Source of the DNA: Mugil cephalus
Taxonomy: Eukaryota; Chordata; Actinopteri; Mugiliformes; Mugilidae
Reading direction: 5' to 3'
NCBI RefSeq assembly: GCF_022458985.1
Contig: NC_061781.1
Location: forward strand, 18,073,001-18,137,000
DNA length: 64,000 nt
Part shown: piece after piece, positions 1 to 14,794 of the stretch
How the letters are laid out: each line of letters begins with the position of its first letter
Numbering within the stretch: the stretch's first letter is position 1
Made by a program: the position numbers and the translations under genes
The notes under the pieces: generated by a model
The model's database searches: none
Seen by the model: only the letters and a program-made list of their open reading frames with translations
Told to the model about the DNA's origin: nothing

Positions 1-1269
1 TTCTCTGGAGTTGAGGAATTCTCCACCACCGCCCTGTTAACGCCTTGGTAGTGTTTACAAAATAATGGCAGCAGCAAGGTAAAGACTTTTCATAACCCAG
101 GCTCCTGATAGGTAAATAAGCTTTGTTTGTTAATTACGTATATGAATCCTACAACGATTGTAGCTTATAGTATCCTTTTAGAGGCCAGTGGTAAAGATAG
201 ACCTTCAAAAAGACAAAAAAAGATTGATGTAACGAAATGTGTGGTTGTATAGGTCTTTATGTACTCCCTTCAAAGATCTCCCTTTTAAAACTGAGCAACA
301 CATGTACTGACTCTTCCAAATACCTTTTTCTGTAATCTAATATAAGTTTGCAAATTAAATATAGATTGTTTTAATACATTTGTATCTACAGTTCATGTAT
401 ATCGGTTTGTTGCTGTGGGGGGGAAATGTGGACTTAAATCAGGTCTGAATCGTTTTATTTAGAAATAGGAGAGCACACCTCAAAATATTCAAAAAATATC
501 TTTAAAGTTGTCACCGCAGTCAACCTTTTCACACAACGGATGTAGAAATGTTTGACTTATGTGGCAATATCACGGGAAGGCCTTAAGGATGAATTGATCA
601 GGTTTTCAAATATCAGAATCATATTATTTGGCTACTGCCTATAGCTGTCCACCATCTTCACTACTAGTGACTACTACTACTAGACACCACAGGGTGTCTC
701 CTGTACCTCTGCTAGTCCATTACAACCTCACTGCTTCTTCTGATATTGGTTTTCAGGTGATGGTTTTTCTTTTCTTTTTCAACAGTGACAACAACAAAAA
801 AACATCTTTCATTAAATTCCTCAAAGCTTTCATGACATACAAGTCTGGACAGACCTGGATGTAGACCTTTTCTTTTTGATAAGGAGACCTGATCAAATGA
901 TGCCTACAAGGGCAAGAACATAGTGACATTTTTAGTGTCTGAAATTTGGTTAAAAGTCGTATCTTACAGCTGCTTTTTCCCTTAAAGTCTGCCACATTTT
1001 CAAAGTTTGTTAAAAGGGGATACCACCCAGTTTACACAGAAAGGTGGTGATGGCATAGTTGGACCTCTAAACAAATGGTCTGTGGACTACAGTTTTGGAA
1101 ATTAACATCTGGTGGTTGCTTGGAAAAAACTGAGGTCAGCACACATCTGTGGACGATGCATCACTGCTTGAGGCTATATTAGCTACTATTTGCATATAGA
1201 AATAAATCTGAAATCTTGAAACGCTGCATTGTAGTTGTGTTACATAACACACACCTTTTTTACACCTTG
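1..1269. other. Intergenic sequence, nothing recognised
   Basis: This is AT-rich sequence with only short open frames on both strands. None has splice context or a recognisable protein motif. It is probably flanking DNA of the adjacent transposon copy and of the upstream region of grk1. Confidence 0.6.
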
Positions 1270-1272
1270 CTG

Positions 1273-2309
1273 GTAAAAGGTTGGACCCCTTTTGTCTTCA
1301 GAACTGTCTTAATTCTTCTTGGGATACTTTCAACAAGGTGTTGGAAACATTCCTCAGAGATTTTGGTCCATGTTGACATGATGGCATCACTCAGTTGCAG
1401 ATTCATCAGCTACACATCTATGATGCAAATCTCCTGTTCCATCAAATCCCAAAGGTGATGCTCTATGGGATTGAGATCTGGTGACTGTGGAGGCCATTGG
1501 AGTACAGTGAACTCATTGACATGTTCAAGGAACCAGTTTGAGATGATATGAGCTTTGTGACATTATCCTGGTGGGAGTATCCGTCAGAAGATGGGTCCAC
1601 TGTGGTCATAAAGGGATGGACATGGTCAGCAACAATACTCAGGTAGATTGTGGCATTTAAACCATGCTCAGTTTTTACTAAAGGGCCCAAAGTGTGCTAA
1701 GAAAATATCCCCCACACCATTACACCACCAGCAGCAGCCTGAACCGTTGATACAAGGCAGGATGGATCCATGCTTTCATGTTGTTTACACCAAATTCTGA
1801 CCCTGACATCCAAATGTCACAGCTGAAATCAAGACTCGTCAGACCAGGCAACGTTTTTCCAATCTTCTATTGTCCAATTTTGGTGTATGTGTGTGAACTG
1901 TAGTCTTAGTTTCCTGTTCTTAGCTGACTGGAGTGGCCGGTGTGGTCTTCTGCTGCTGTAGCACCATCTTCTTCAAGGTTGGACATGTTGTGTGTTCAGA
2001 GATGGTATTCTGCATTCCTTGGTTGGAACCAAGGATAACCAGGTTATTTGAGTTACTGTTGCCTTTCTATCATCTCCAACCAGTCTGCCCATTCTCCTCT
2101 GACCTCTCACATCAACAAGACATTTTCATCCACACAACTGCTGCTCACTGGAAATTTTCTACTTTTCAGACCATTCTCTATAAACCCTAGAGATGGTTGT
2201 GCGTGAAAATCCCAGTAGATCAACGGTTTCTGAAATACTCAGACCAGCCCGTCTGGCACCAACAACCACACCACGTTCAAAGTCACTTAAATCCCCTTTC
2301 TTCCCCCAT
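1273..2309 (-). pseudogene. Decayed Tc1/mariner-family transposase
   Basis: Read on the minus strand, this segment follows the length of a Tc1/mariner transposase common in fish genomes. The start-like ATG is at 2309 and the C-terminal end is near 1273. Landmarks seen are a WSDES block near 1830 with the first catalytic Asp, a DHVHPFMTT block and a SSDGY-HQDN block near 1590-1650 with the second Asp, and a PPQSPDLNPIEH block near 1465-1500 with the third acidic residue (Glu, DD34E type). The product cannot be functional: there is a frameshift just after the ATG, several in-frame stops, and the frame changes repeatedly. I found no clear terminal inverted repeats, so the element is probably truncated at both ends. 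Family assignment rests on the ordered catalytic blocks. Confidence 0.85.
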
Positions 2310-2829
2310 TCTGATGTTCAGTTTGAACTTCAGCAAGTTGTCTTGATCACCTCTACATGCCTAAATGCATTAAATTGCAGCCATGTGATTGGCTGATTAG
2401 ATATTTGTGTTAATAATCAATTGAAGCAGCGAAGGAAGATACACATTTGCTTCAATTAAAGCTGAAAAATTTTACTCAGAAGCATTTCCTTGCTGATTTG
2501 GTTTTAAGTGACAGTGTATGTGGTTAATGTTGTATAATATAGAACAGGAACTATCCCTCGGCATTTTCTTATTAAATTTTATTTTGAAGTATAATCATTG
2601 TGCAAATATAAACACCATTTAGCATATCCTCATTAAAAACACCAGTTTATTACAGTTACAGCAGATCACAAACCTTGTTGCTTATTCAACCTGGATCTTT
2701 AATATGCAGCAACAGATTTCTAACCGTGCATATGAACTGACTGACTGGCGACACTTCTGCATATGCTGCTTGTGTTCAGTTGTTCCAGCATGTGCTCGCA
2801 CACTTTGTCTGGGGCATTGGGGTGTTAAT

Positions 2830-2835
2830 GGATTA
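2830..2835 (+). promoter_or_regulatory. Possible CRX/OTX site (GGATTA) upstream of grk1
   Basis: GGATTA matches the core bound by the CRX/OTX homeodomain factors that drive photoreceptor genes, and it lies about 310 bp before the grk1 ATG. A 6-bp match occurs often by chance, so position next to a photoreceptor gene is the only support. Confidence 0.3.
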
Positions 2836-2854
2836 TCGAAAGGTGTTGACTCAG

Positions 2855-2893
2855 GTGTGTGTGTGCTCTTGTGTGTGTGTGTGTGTGTGTGTG
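2855..2893. repeat. (TG)n microsatellite
   Basis: Two TG runs are separated by a short CTCTT interruption. The repeat sits about 250 bp upstream of the grk1 start codon. Confidence 0.95.
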
Positions 2894-3142
2894 GTGAATG
2901 AGGGTGGTACAGTGCTCAAAGTGTGCTGGGATCTAATTCAGACACCAGTCTGGAGTCCTCACTCGTCTCCCCTGCTCCCTCTGTCACTCCTCTGTCATCT
3001 GCCTCCTGTTTCCTCACTTTTGCTTCATCATTTTTGTTTCTCGCCCGTCTTCGCATTTAGCTAGCACCAGTCGTCTCTCTGGCTCTCTTCTCTTTTTGCA
3101 ATGTCTTCCCTTTGCAGCGCCTAACAGTCACCTACCGTCAAC

Positions 3143-6473
<3,331 letters not shown>

Positions 6474-7262
6474 AGTCGCTGAAACACTCGTAGAGTCACT
6501 GAAAATACGCGTGAAGACTCTTTATTTCTGTAGAACGTGCGGCATGAAGACTTTCTGACCGCAGATTAACGCAGCTTGAGACTTTGAACTGTGGGCACGG
6601 GAAACAACGAGAGCAGAAAGGAGGTGGATTTTTTTTTTTGACCTGGATGTAAACTATTTAGCGTAGCCTTAGGTTTTAAAAAAAAAAATCTATACGTACT
6701 TAACATTGTATTTTTGTTGTTGCTTTAGTCCTTCCTTCACAGTCTGTCCAACAATCTGCTCACTTACTCCGTGTCCGTGTCCGTGCGAGTGGTAAAACTT
6801 TTTTTGTGCTTTTAGAATTGAAATGTACTTTGAAAAATCCCACTTTTCATCAGGGGTGCTAAGTGACAGTCCCACGTTGAACATGTAAAAGTTTTCTTTT
6901 TTCTCTACTACATATATGTTCCTATAGAGTATATGCCATTTAATGGGAAGAAGTGTTTTGTTTTTATTTATTTTTTCTTAGTTTTTAATACATAAAGCTG
7001 TTATTTTACCAAAAGCTACGGCACCTGAAATGCAAAGTTTCCTGCTTTTGGAAAAAATATTTTCTTAAGGGTTTATTTAATTGGTCACTTTTTATGAATA
7101 GCCTTTGACGAATGTGTATGCAGTGTAGATGTTGTGGGATTAATAGGGCTAGAGGAGAAATGCTTAAAGCAAATCAGTTTACTTTTAAAAACAAATTTTT
7201 GAACACAACTTGGACAAGTCAGAATCATCAAATGTTGAACTGAAAAAGCACTGGCAAATAAA
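6474..7262 (+). other. Presumed 3' UTR of grk1
   Basis: The sequence after the stop codon is AT-rich without a conserved coding frame and runs to an AATAAA at 7257-7262. The extent is inferred from that signal only. Confidence 0.5.
7257..7262 (+). terminator. Candidate grk1 polyadenylation signal (AATAAA)
   Basis: This canonical hexamer lies 784 bp after the grk1 stop and 190 bp before the stop codon of the convergent methyltransferase gene. Confidence 0.5.
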
Positions 7263-7451
7263 AAAACTTATTCAAATGGAAACTTGAGTCAGGAACTTAA
7301 TTTCTGCCCTAGCAGCGGTTACAGCACCATCCGGGAATGTCACGTAAACTCAGATCAAAACCCACACTTTCCTCAACTTTCATTAAAATCTGCAAAAATG
7401 AAACACAAAACCTGAACACCCCAGAAAACTCTTAGTCTCAGAGCTCTGTTC

Positions 7452-9693
7452 TCACTCCTTGGCTGTGGCCTTGTATATCCTAACGCCCTGCTGTGGCAGC
7501 TCGCTGAGCAGCGTGGTGTTGAAGCTGCTCTTGAAGCACTCCGTGAACCTCAGGTCCGCCTGGAAGCGGATCTTGTTGGCCCACAGCAGCGTCGTTCGAC
7601 TTCCAGGTCGGCAAAAGTGCCGCATAGTTTTCAGCAGTTCCTCGAGGCAGTCGTGGTGGTAGACCACGTCAGCCGCGAGGACGTAGTCGTAGTGGTAGGG
7701 CGGGAAGGGGAAGTCTCGGTCCAGGTCCTGGCCCCAGGAGAGGGCGGTCACCTGAGGGGTGTAGCGGGAGTAGCCCTTGGTGTTCCGGTGGAGGTTGAAG
7801 GTCAGATTAGTCATGATGTCGGGAAGGTCGGTCGCCGTCACCCAAGCACCTGGTAAAGAGTAGAGAGGAAATCCAGTAGACAAAGGCATGGAAAGAAAAT
7901 AGCACTTTATTTTTGTCCATCAGTGAGTCGCAGACGGCAGCGGAGTGGACGTTCACTAATTAACATGGCACGGTAGTTGGAAGCTAAGACACAAAAGATG
8001 TATCCATCCACCGATTACAATAGTACTCTATAACAGGGGATCTGCGACCCCTAGGGGCCCCGCGGAGGTACTGCAAGCGAGGTCTCAAAATCTTTGGTTG
8101 ATTAGACATTTTTTTATATATTTTTTTAATTTTCTTCCACAAATTTAAATTTCTTTAAATGCACATTAACATGAATCCAACATATTTTAATAAAGGGACA
8201 AGGAATAGCGCAATATTGAATGCAAAATGATAATAATAATGTATATTTATAAAAACACCAGGCCAAGATTAATATAGAACACATATAATAGGTAGAGGGT
8301 CCCTACTTAATCTATCCATCAGTTTGGGGATCCTTGGCCTGAAAATCATTGAAGACTCCTGCTCTATAGCGCTATTTATGTTGATGCTTAACATTACATC
8401 ACTACAACTAAACTACTCTACCTAATATATCATCAGTCAAAGACATACGATGCTATTATCAGACCAGGACAATCATAACGTATTTAAGGATGGACTGAAT
8501 ATTTCTCTGCTTTGTTTGGGCTTTTCATTCAAAATATGATATTAAATACACAGCTTTTTAAATAATTAAATGGATGCTATCCTACTGATAAAATTAATTT
8601 TTTTGGTCATATCTGGAGAAGTGAGTGAAGATACAGATACAGTCACTTGGACCTTGATCTCAATTTCAGTCATACAAAAGACCAGAAATGATAACGATAA
8701 TGAATGTCTCCCTTCACAGAGATAGAAGGATGAAAAAATAAATGGAAATAAAGACATGGTACTGCAACTTTATTATTATTATTTATTTGAATTTCCTTTT
8801 GTCCATCAAGATATCTTTATAACTACTGGCCTCTGTGCAATTCAAAAAATTTGGTGTGGGTGTATAGCCATGGTCTCCTAACAGTGAACCCCCTTTTTTT
8901 TAATAGAAAACATGTGCAGAGAGCCATAAAATGTACATTTATTCGCCCAGATAATGAACGCTCTATGCTTTTATGGTTGACTGCCAAGTACGCCATAAGT
9001 AAGAAATACTACATTAGATTACTTCATTTTTAAGTCCGTTATTTCTGGCGTTGTCAAACAGTGCATAGTCTGGCCATTGACATATGGGAGCCAAATCAGC
9101 TTTTACATACCAAGCAGACTGGCCACTATAGAGACCAGCCCAGTCCCAGCTCCAATCTCAAGCACGGCTTTGTCCATGAGACTCACTTGTTGCTGGTTGT
9201 TCTCCAAGAAGTGGCACAAAGCTATCGCCTGTAGGGAAAAACAAAATCCTCATTATCAGTATTTACAAAAAAAAAAACCAGGTCACTGAATGTGCGGACA
9301 CTTCTGCTGCGTACCCCGGGCCAGATCAGAGCGCCGTATGCATCCAGGGACTCGCGGATGCTGATTTCGTGACCGATGAAATGAAAAGACTCTTGTCCGA
9401 GTGCGTAGTAAACACTCTGCTCCCAGTTGTTCCTCCTGTCCAGAGCCTCTCCTGCCATCGCTTTTTGGTCTGATAAAGCTGGAGAGGAGAGTGTGACATG
9501 AAGACCCAGGATACAATAAAGCATTAGCACTGATCAGCATAACAAATCCTCAAAAGTAAAAATAATAATTACCCTCATCTGTAGTCCCCTTCTCCATCTG
9601 TAGTTCCCCATCCTCCCTGTTGACTTCTTCCTCCCGTCTCTTTGCAGGACACATGTCTTGGGCAGTCTGACTGACTGGGGATGATCTCTCCAT
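7452..9693 (-). CDS. METTL21C/METTL21E-type protein-lysine methyltransferase
   Basis: A class I, seven-beta-strand SAM-dependent methyltransferase of the METTL21 protein-lysine methyltransferase family. Four coding exons on the minus strand join in frame: 9693-9573, 9478-9315, 9228-9111 and 7849-7452, giving 266 aa (human METTL21C is about 264). Seen motifs: a family-typical FIGHEI-I-ES--AYGA-IWPG segment at about 72-95, SAM-binding motif [16 protein letters not shown] (from residue 118), the acidic loop TATDLPD, and [13 protein letters not shown], which carries the family DVVY signature. The start ATG at 9693 opens exon 1 in frame; an internal ATG at 9458 would shorten the protein to 219 aa but keep the domain. 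The match is to the C/E branch; orthology between METTL21C and METTL21E (a pseudogene in human) is not settled by eye. Members of this branch are known mainly from muscle. It is convergent with grk1. Confidence 0.9.
8030..8350. repeat. Probable dispersed repeat in the large methyltransferase intron
   Basis: The stretch from GGGGATCTGCGACCCCTAGG to GGGGATCCTTGGCC resembles the ends of a short non-autonomous DNA element often seen in fish introns (GGGG-TC-type flanks around an AT-rich core). The 1.26-kb intron 7850-9110 has no other recognisable content. Confidence 0.4.
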
Positions 9694-10100
9694 GAGCACT
9701 AAATATCATTATGAGATGAGAACCATTGACATTTTAAACGGGCGTCTCCAAAGAGGAAGATCTGCCTTCTTTCCTCCCAATACAAATAAATGTTAAACAT
9801 GGATGCCCCCTTCTAAGAACAGTTCAACCTACAGAACACACCGGAGCCTCTTAAATTATAATAAGCTGCATAATACATGAAACTCTTCCTGGGTAGTATT
9901 AATGTTGTAACAAATAATCATCCTCCTGTTACATTATACCTGCATCGTTTCACTTATTGCGTGACCTCAGGCGTTTCCATTCTTCCACGTTTCTCTTCCC
10001 AGGATTTCTATTTTATTTTTGTTCCTAAGTGGTTTGTGTGTTAGTGCCTTCTTTTAATCTGAGTAAAACCTGCAAAGGATTCAGCCCGGACCAGATTTAG

Positions 10101-10265
10101 TCCACTAGCCTCTCTGTGGCTGTCACTGGACTCCAGTCTGAGGCTCAGGAACACAGCTGGTTAAAGCTGGAGATCAACAGCGTGCAGGGATACGGGGCCA
10201 GGGGACACGTCAGGTTACTCTTCACCTCAGATGAGCGTCACATTCAGATGGGTTTCAGTGCAAAC
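10101..10265 (+). pseudogene. Orphan exon-like open frame resembling the end of a CUB domain
   Basis: An open frame is bounded by an AG (ATTTAG, 10095-10100) and a GTAAAG donor at 10266. It encodes a peptide with WLKLEINSV, then GHVRLLFTSDE and MGFSAN, which follows the pattern at the C-terminal half of CUB domains (strand, then F-SD, then GF-A-Y). It lies about 400 bp upstream of the methyltransferase start codon on the opposite strand. I see no second exon of such a gene on either side, no start codon other than GTG in this frame, and only a weak polypyrimidine tract. It may be a relic of a lost gene or one exon of a gene not otherwise visible. The CUB reading is by eye only. Confidence 0.35.
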
Positions 10266-10299
10266 GTAAAGGTTTTTGATGGCCTTTCAAAATATTAGC

Positions 10300-13200
10300 T
10301 GGTATGTTAATGACGTAAGTTCTTCTCTCTTGTGTGAAACGTACCTGTAGGAAAGCGGTATCCTCTCGTAGCTTGTGTTGTTCTGTGTGCACTTCTCTCT
10401 GTTGTGTTGTTGCGTTTATAGATGCAGCATCCTCTGAAGAGAGGGGTCTGTGGCTGCCTAAGTTGAGAGGCAGAAGAAGAGAAAGAGACACGGGATCCTG
10501 ACCCCTCCCAGCACTAAATCCTCTTCTATATTCTTTGTGTGACCCCCCCACCCCCACCCCCTTCCAAAAAAAAGCTACTAAGCTGTGACACTTTGTACAA
10601 TTAAAACTAGTTTAGTTTAAACCAGTTTAGTTTAGCACCAAGACTATTTTTTATTACTGCAGAGGAGCCACTATATGGCCATTCTGTTGTAATACGTAGT
10701 GAATATAGCTGAGCATTACGTTGCCTTCCCTGAAATATACATCCTCCGTATTCAAGGCATAATATATAGCTCTAGAAGTAGTATTTTTTCCCTCTACTTC
10801 AATGCTGTCTTCACATATGTGCAAGTTACCCATCCTATGTGCACTAACGCACTGGTGAACCCTCGTACCATGAGCTGTGGGTTGATAACAAGTAAAAGGT
10901 TCCTCTTATTCTCTAGATCACAAGACACAGTGGTTTCAAAATGAAGTTTTCTCACGTCAGCAGTGGCAGCTTCCTAACTGAAATACTGCTTCTTATACTT
11001 TTAGTAATGACATAATGACATGTTGCAGTTAACCAACTTAAATAATGCGTTTTGTAGCATTAACTTTCGGTACCAGCTGTCTTTAAAAAACATGTTACAG
11101 ACACCGGCTTCAAAAATACAACCGAGCGTACACTTTTCAAAAAAAGCTATTCGATGGATGAAGAGTTTCAACATTTTATAGGTAATGCCTGTACCGTTTT
11201 AAATTACATGTAAAGTGTAAATGATTTGCAGATTCTTTTGTTTTCATTCATGTTTTACACCGCTCTCCAGACATCTGGCTTTGAGGAGCGTCGCAGTCAG
11301 ATGCACAGGATCACGTAAACATCCGTGGGCAAAGATGTGCACATCTACGCTCATCCCAAGAGGGTTCGGCGCAGATGTGTTTGAGGTCTCACATTTGAAA
11401 TGCATGGGAAATGGACACGTGCCACCTGGGCCTCAAGAAGAAAACGAATGCAATGACCTGGAGCGTATAGAAAGTGTTTACTCAGGCTTGACCTGACTTC
11501 CATCTTTAATACCTTCATTAAGGTATTAAAGAACTAAGTGTACCGGCCCCCTTCATCCCCTTCACATGGGCCTTGTCTTATCCTGCACGACTTTCCTTCT
11601 CTGTCCTCCATTCGTCTCACCTGTGTGAAGGCTCTTTCTTTAAGAACTAGCTCTGTTTTGGATGTTGTCGCTAATTATACAGTTTTGAATGACTAGTTAA
11701 TCGTACAGTCCAAAAGATGTTCGTTTTACATCACTCCGCTTCCCACAGAAAGATAACAATTCAACCCACACTCATAAATACATTCATGAATAACTATGAG
11801 TTTTTACTCTTATAGTAGTTTAATTATAACTTGTTTCACGCAGTTTTTCTTCCAGGTACCGTTTAACTAATCCTCAAACTAACTAATTCTATGAATATAC
11901 GTAACAAAGTAACAAACACCCTTTTGTTTTTTCTTTTTCAAAATGACCCATCAAAATGAGACTGAATTCCCTTGGAGAGTAACTTCTAATAATGGATGAG
12001 GTATTTTAAGAATATTTCATGTGTGTTTAAGATGAGTTTTATTTATTTTTATTTGTCAATTTAAGTGGAGACCATTAATTAGCAAACAAACTAATGTGAT
12101 CCTTTGATTACATTCTCACTCTGCTGCGCTGGGGGTTTATATTCTATGTCTGACATCTGAGAAATGTCATTAGATGTTTGAAACGGTCACTTGTTCGTAC
12201 AACTCTGTCACATGCTGCACACACTGACATGGAGAACACATGAATGGAGGATTACTGCCAGTACGCATCCGCTCTATAAAAGGCTGCGGCGCAAACGCCG
12301 TTGAGAGACCGTTTCTGTTCCACCGGCAGAGTACGAAAGTTGAAAAAGTGCCGTGGCTGCATGGGCATTCAGTGCGCCAAGTGTTTCTAAGCCCAGGCTG
12401 TAGGGCTTTAGGTGGGAGGATTCACAGCCTTGCTGCTTGAACACACAGAGGAGCCAGCAAACAGCTGGTTGTGCAGCATGAAGTTATAAAATGACTTGAA
12501 CTGACAGATGGTAAGCAGCAACAGTGAGTCACGCTCATCTAAACAGCAACACTAATAATCAGTCAAGGTATTAGGGGGATTTCCATCACAACAGAGCAGC
12601 GGGAGTCCAGGAATCCACCCTGCTCGATTTCATTTATCATTCGCTATCGAGGAAATATATGGTATAGAAAGCACTAAGTCTAAAAATATGATTTTGCTCC
12701 TGTGCTACTAGGCACAGGATGTAGAGCAATGCTGTAGGAGATATATCTCAATAAAATACAGATACATATTTAACTGTGGCTGATCTCTTAATTCCAACGA
12801 GGTTGTTTTCCTTGGATGGGGGGACGGCAATAGGGAGTCTGCATGCCTCACATGCGCCTAGGATCATATTTCTGAGAAAGACAAAATGGATATTGGTGAT
12901 AACGGTAATAATGTCCATGCACATGGCATTGGTGGACATTTGTGCAGTCGGCCCGAGAAAGCAGAGGGATAAAGAGCTACCAGTTACCACCTTAGGGTTG
13001 ATAATCCTCACCTCTGTGTCCAAAGGTCAGGCTAAGGTTGTGCAGGCCAGTGGAAAATGAGTCACAGTCACACACGGCAACATGTGAGTCCCAGCTGGCT
13101 TACAATATCCCCGTGTGCAGCGTTAGTGTGTGGACACATCGCTTAATAAGCTCTTATCATTATAAAGGGTAAGCAGGTATTCATTGCATGCTACTACGGC

Positions 13201-14394
13201 AGTAATTAAGCAGCCAGCTACGTTGATGGCTCGCTGAACTTGATATCTGAAATCTGTGGTTTGTGTCGTGCTAAAGGATTTTGGACACCAGAACAGATCT
13301 GTGGCTTGGGTGGAGCAACTGTTTCCTGATCCCTGCAAAATAAGCCTGAATGCCTGCACTCCATGGGTTGAGTGAGTTGAGGATGCCATATATAGATGCA
13401 GGATATGGCTGGAGGTTTACCTACCTACACCCCACAGAGTGGTAGTGGCATCGCTGTTTCCTGGTAAACACTTCATATGAACCTCAACAAGGCCCCATGC
13501 CGTGATGTAGTTTGGGTTGAGGGAGAATTTGCTGTACGTTCAGTTCTCAAGTTTGTTCTCTAGACCAAATGCAACAGTGTAAACTAGGTTTTAATCCTGC
13601 ATTTTTGTTAAAAAATTAAGCAAACCAGGAAGTACCAAACAGTTAGAGGGATACTGAGCTTTAAAACTGCACTTCAGAAATGTTTCAATAGCTTTCATCT
13701 TTCAATAGCCTACGATATATCTGCAATATATTCTTATTTTTTTGTCTGCATTTGTCAACATATTTAAACACCTCAGGGTGTCAACATTTTATCAGATTGG
13801 TGCACTCATATTCTTGCAATTAAATATTTTATAATGATATTAATATCTTATTGTTTAAATAGATGATATGCATTGACGTCACTGCCGCCCGAGACCATGC
13901 CCCCCGAGTGCCAAAAACACGGTGAAATGTATCAGTACAGCTAGACCAGGAAAAGTGTGGATTATCAGATCAAATTAAAGACAGCTGGACTCGACAATGA
14001 TCCATACGAACTAGTATGGATTTGGAAAAGCAGATTAGCCTCAGTTTCAGTTAGTTTAAGTTAATTTTAGGCCATTTCGGTTGTGATAAATTTAGCTAAA
14101 TACAAGATGCTAACGCTGAGAGCGACAGGACCTTAAATGACCTTAAATTATCCATCCTAAAAGTGTAAACCATTATCTGAGTAAGAATCATCAGTGAAAC
14201 TGCATTTCATATGTACTTGAGCAAACATAAAAACATAATGCATGTATGGGCATTTCAAAATACCGTTTCAAAATTGCATAAATTACATATCTTTAACACA
14301 TTTTCAATATGTTGTCAGTAACTCAAAAATAGCATATTCATTCACGCACCTGGACGTAGATTGAACACACATTAGAATGAAATAGAAAATTGTC
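10300..14394. other. Intergenic region between methyltransferase and lectin genes
   Basis: No gene is recognised. Open frames on both strands at 12748-13060 and 13123-13389 (minus) show no motif I can name. A TATA-like promoter element occurs at 12275. The 13.4-14.4 kb part is AT-rich and featureless. Confidence 0.5.
12275..12282 (+). promoter_or_regulatory. Isolated canonical TATA box (TATAAAAG)
   Basis: TATAAAAG sits in GC-rich flanks (CGCTC before, GCTGCGGCGC after), the usual setting of a core promoter, and a GGATTA occurs 27 bp upstream. No coding gene follows on the plus strand, so if it is active it would drive a non-coding or unrecognised transcript. A chance match is quite possible. 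Confidence 0.3.
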
Positions 14395-14400
14395 TTTATT
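14395..14400 (-). terminator. Candidate polyadenylation signal of the lectin gene (AATAAA)
   Basis: TTTATT on the plus strand reads AATAAA on the minus strand, 395 bp beyond the lectin stop codon. A 3' UTR of about 400 bp is implied. Confidence 0.5.
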
Positions 14401-14794
14401 TACAGTACATGAGATTGTTAGAAACAAAGAACCCTAAAAAAAAATGTAAAACATAATGTTTTGTGTTAATTGTGTTATTTTTTTCCCCCCCTGATGCTGT
14501 ACACAACCTACTGCTGCCAACTGTCATCATCATTTTCAAATGTTGCTGAATCCTGATTGGAGGACAGGAGAACGTGACATCACCATTCTCAAACTAAGCT
14601 CCACCCACGTCCAACAAAATGAACACTAATCTCTAAAGTGAAAAAAGTAACCAATATTCCAAATAACCATTACTCATTACAGTATCGCGCGCTGTCATAT
14701 TATTTGCCCTAAAAGGATTTAATGCAAGTAAAGGACGAAAGAACAAACAAGGAGGGCGGCTGGAAAGAAAAGAAAAGCACTCCCTGAACGTCTC

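Larger units (their letters stand above)
2310..3142. other. Upstream flank and presumed promoter region of grk1
   Basis: No gene is seen between the transposon remnant and the grk1 start codon. The segment contains a TG microsatellite and then a pyrimidine-rich stretch (about 2950-3110) directly upstream of the coding start. A canonical TATA box is not evident. The transcription start cannot be placed from sequence alone. Confidence 0.5.

Noticed and set aside
12748..13389. Back-to-back open frames on both strands that might be a Harbinger-type transposon remnant
   Set aside because: No transposase motif (catalytic blocks or the HARBI signature) could be read in any frame, and the frames overlap each other on opposite strands.
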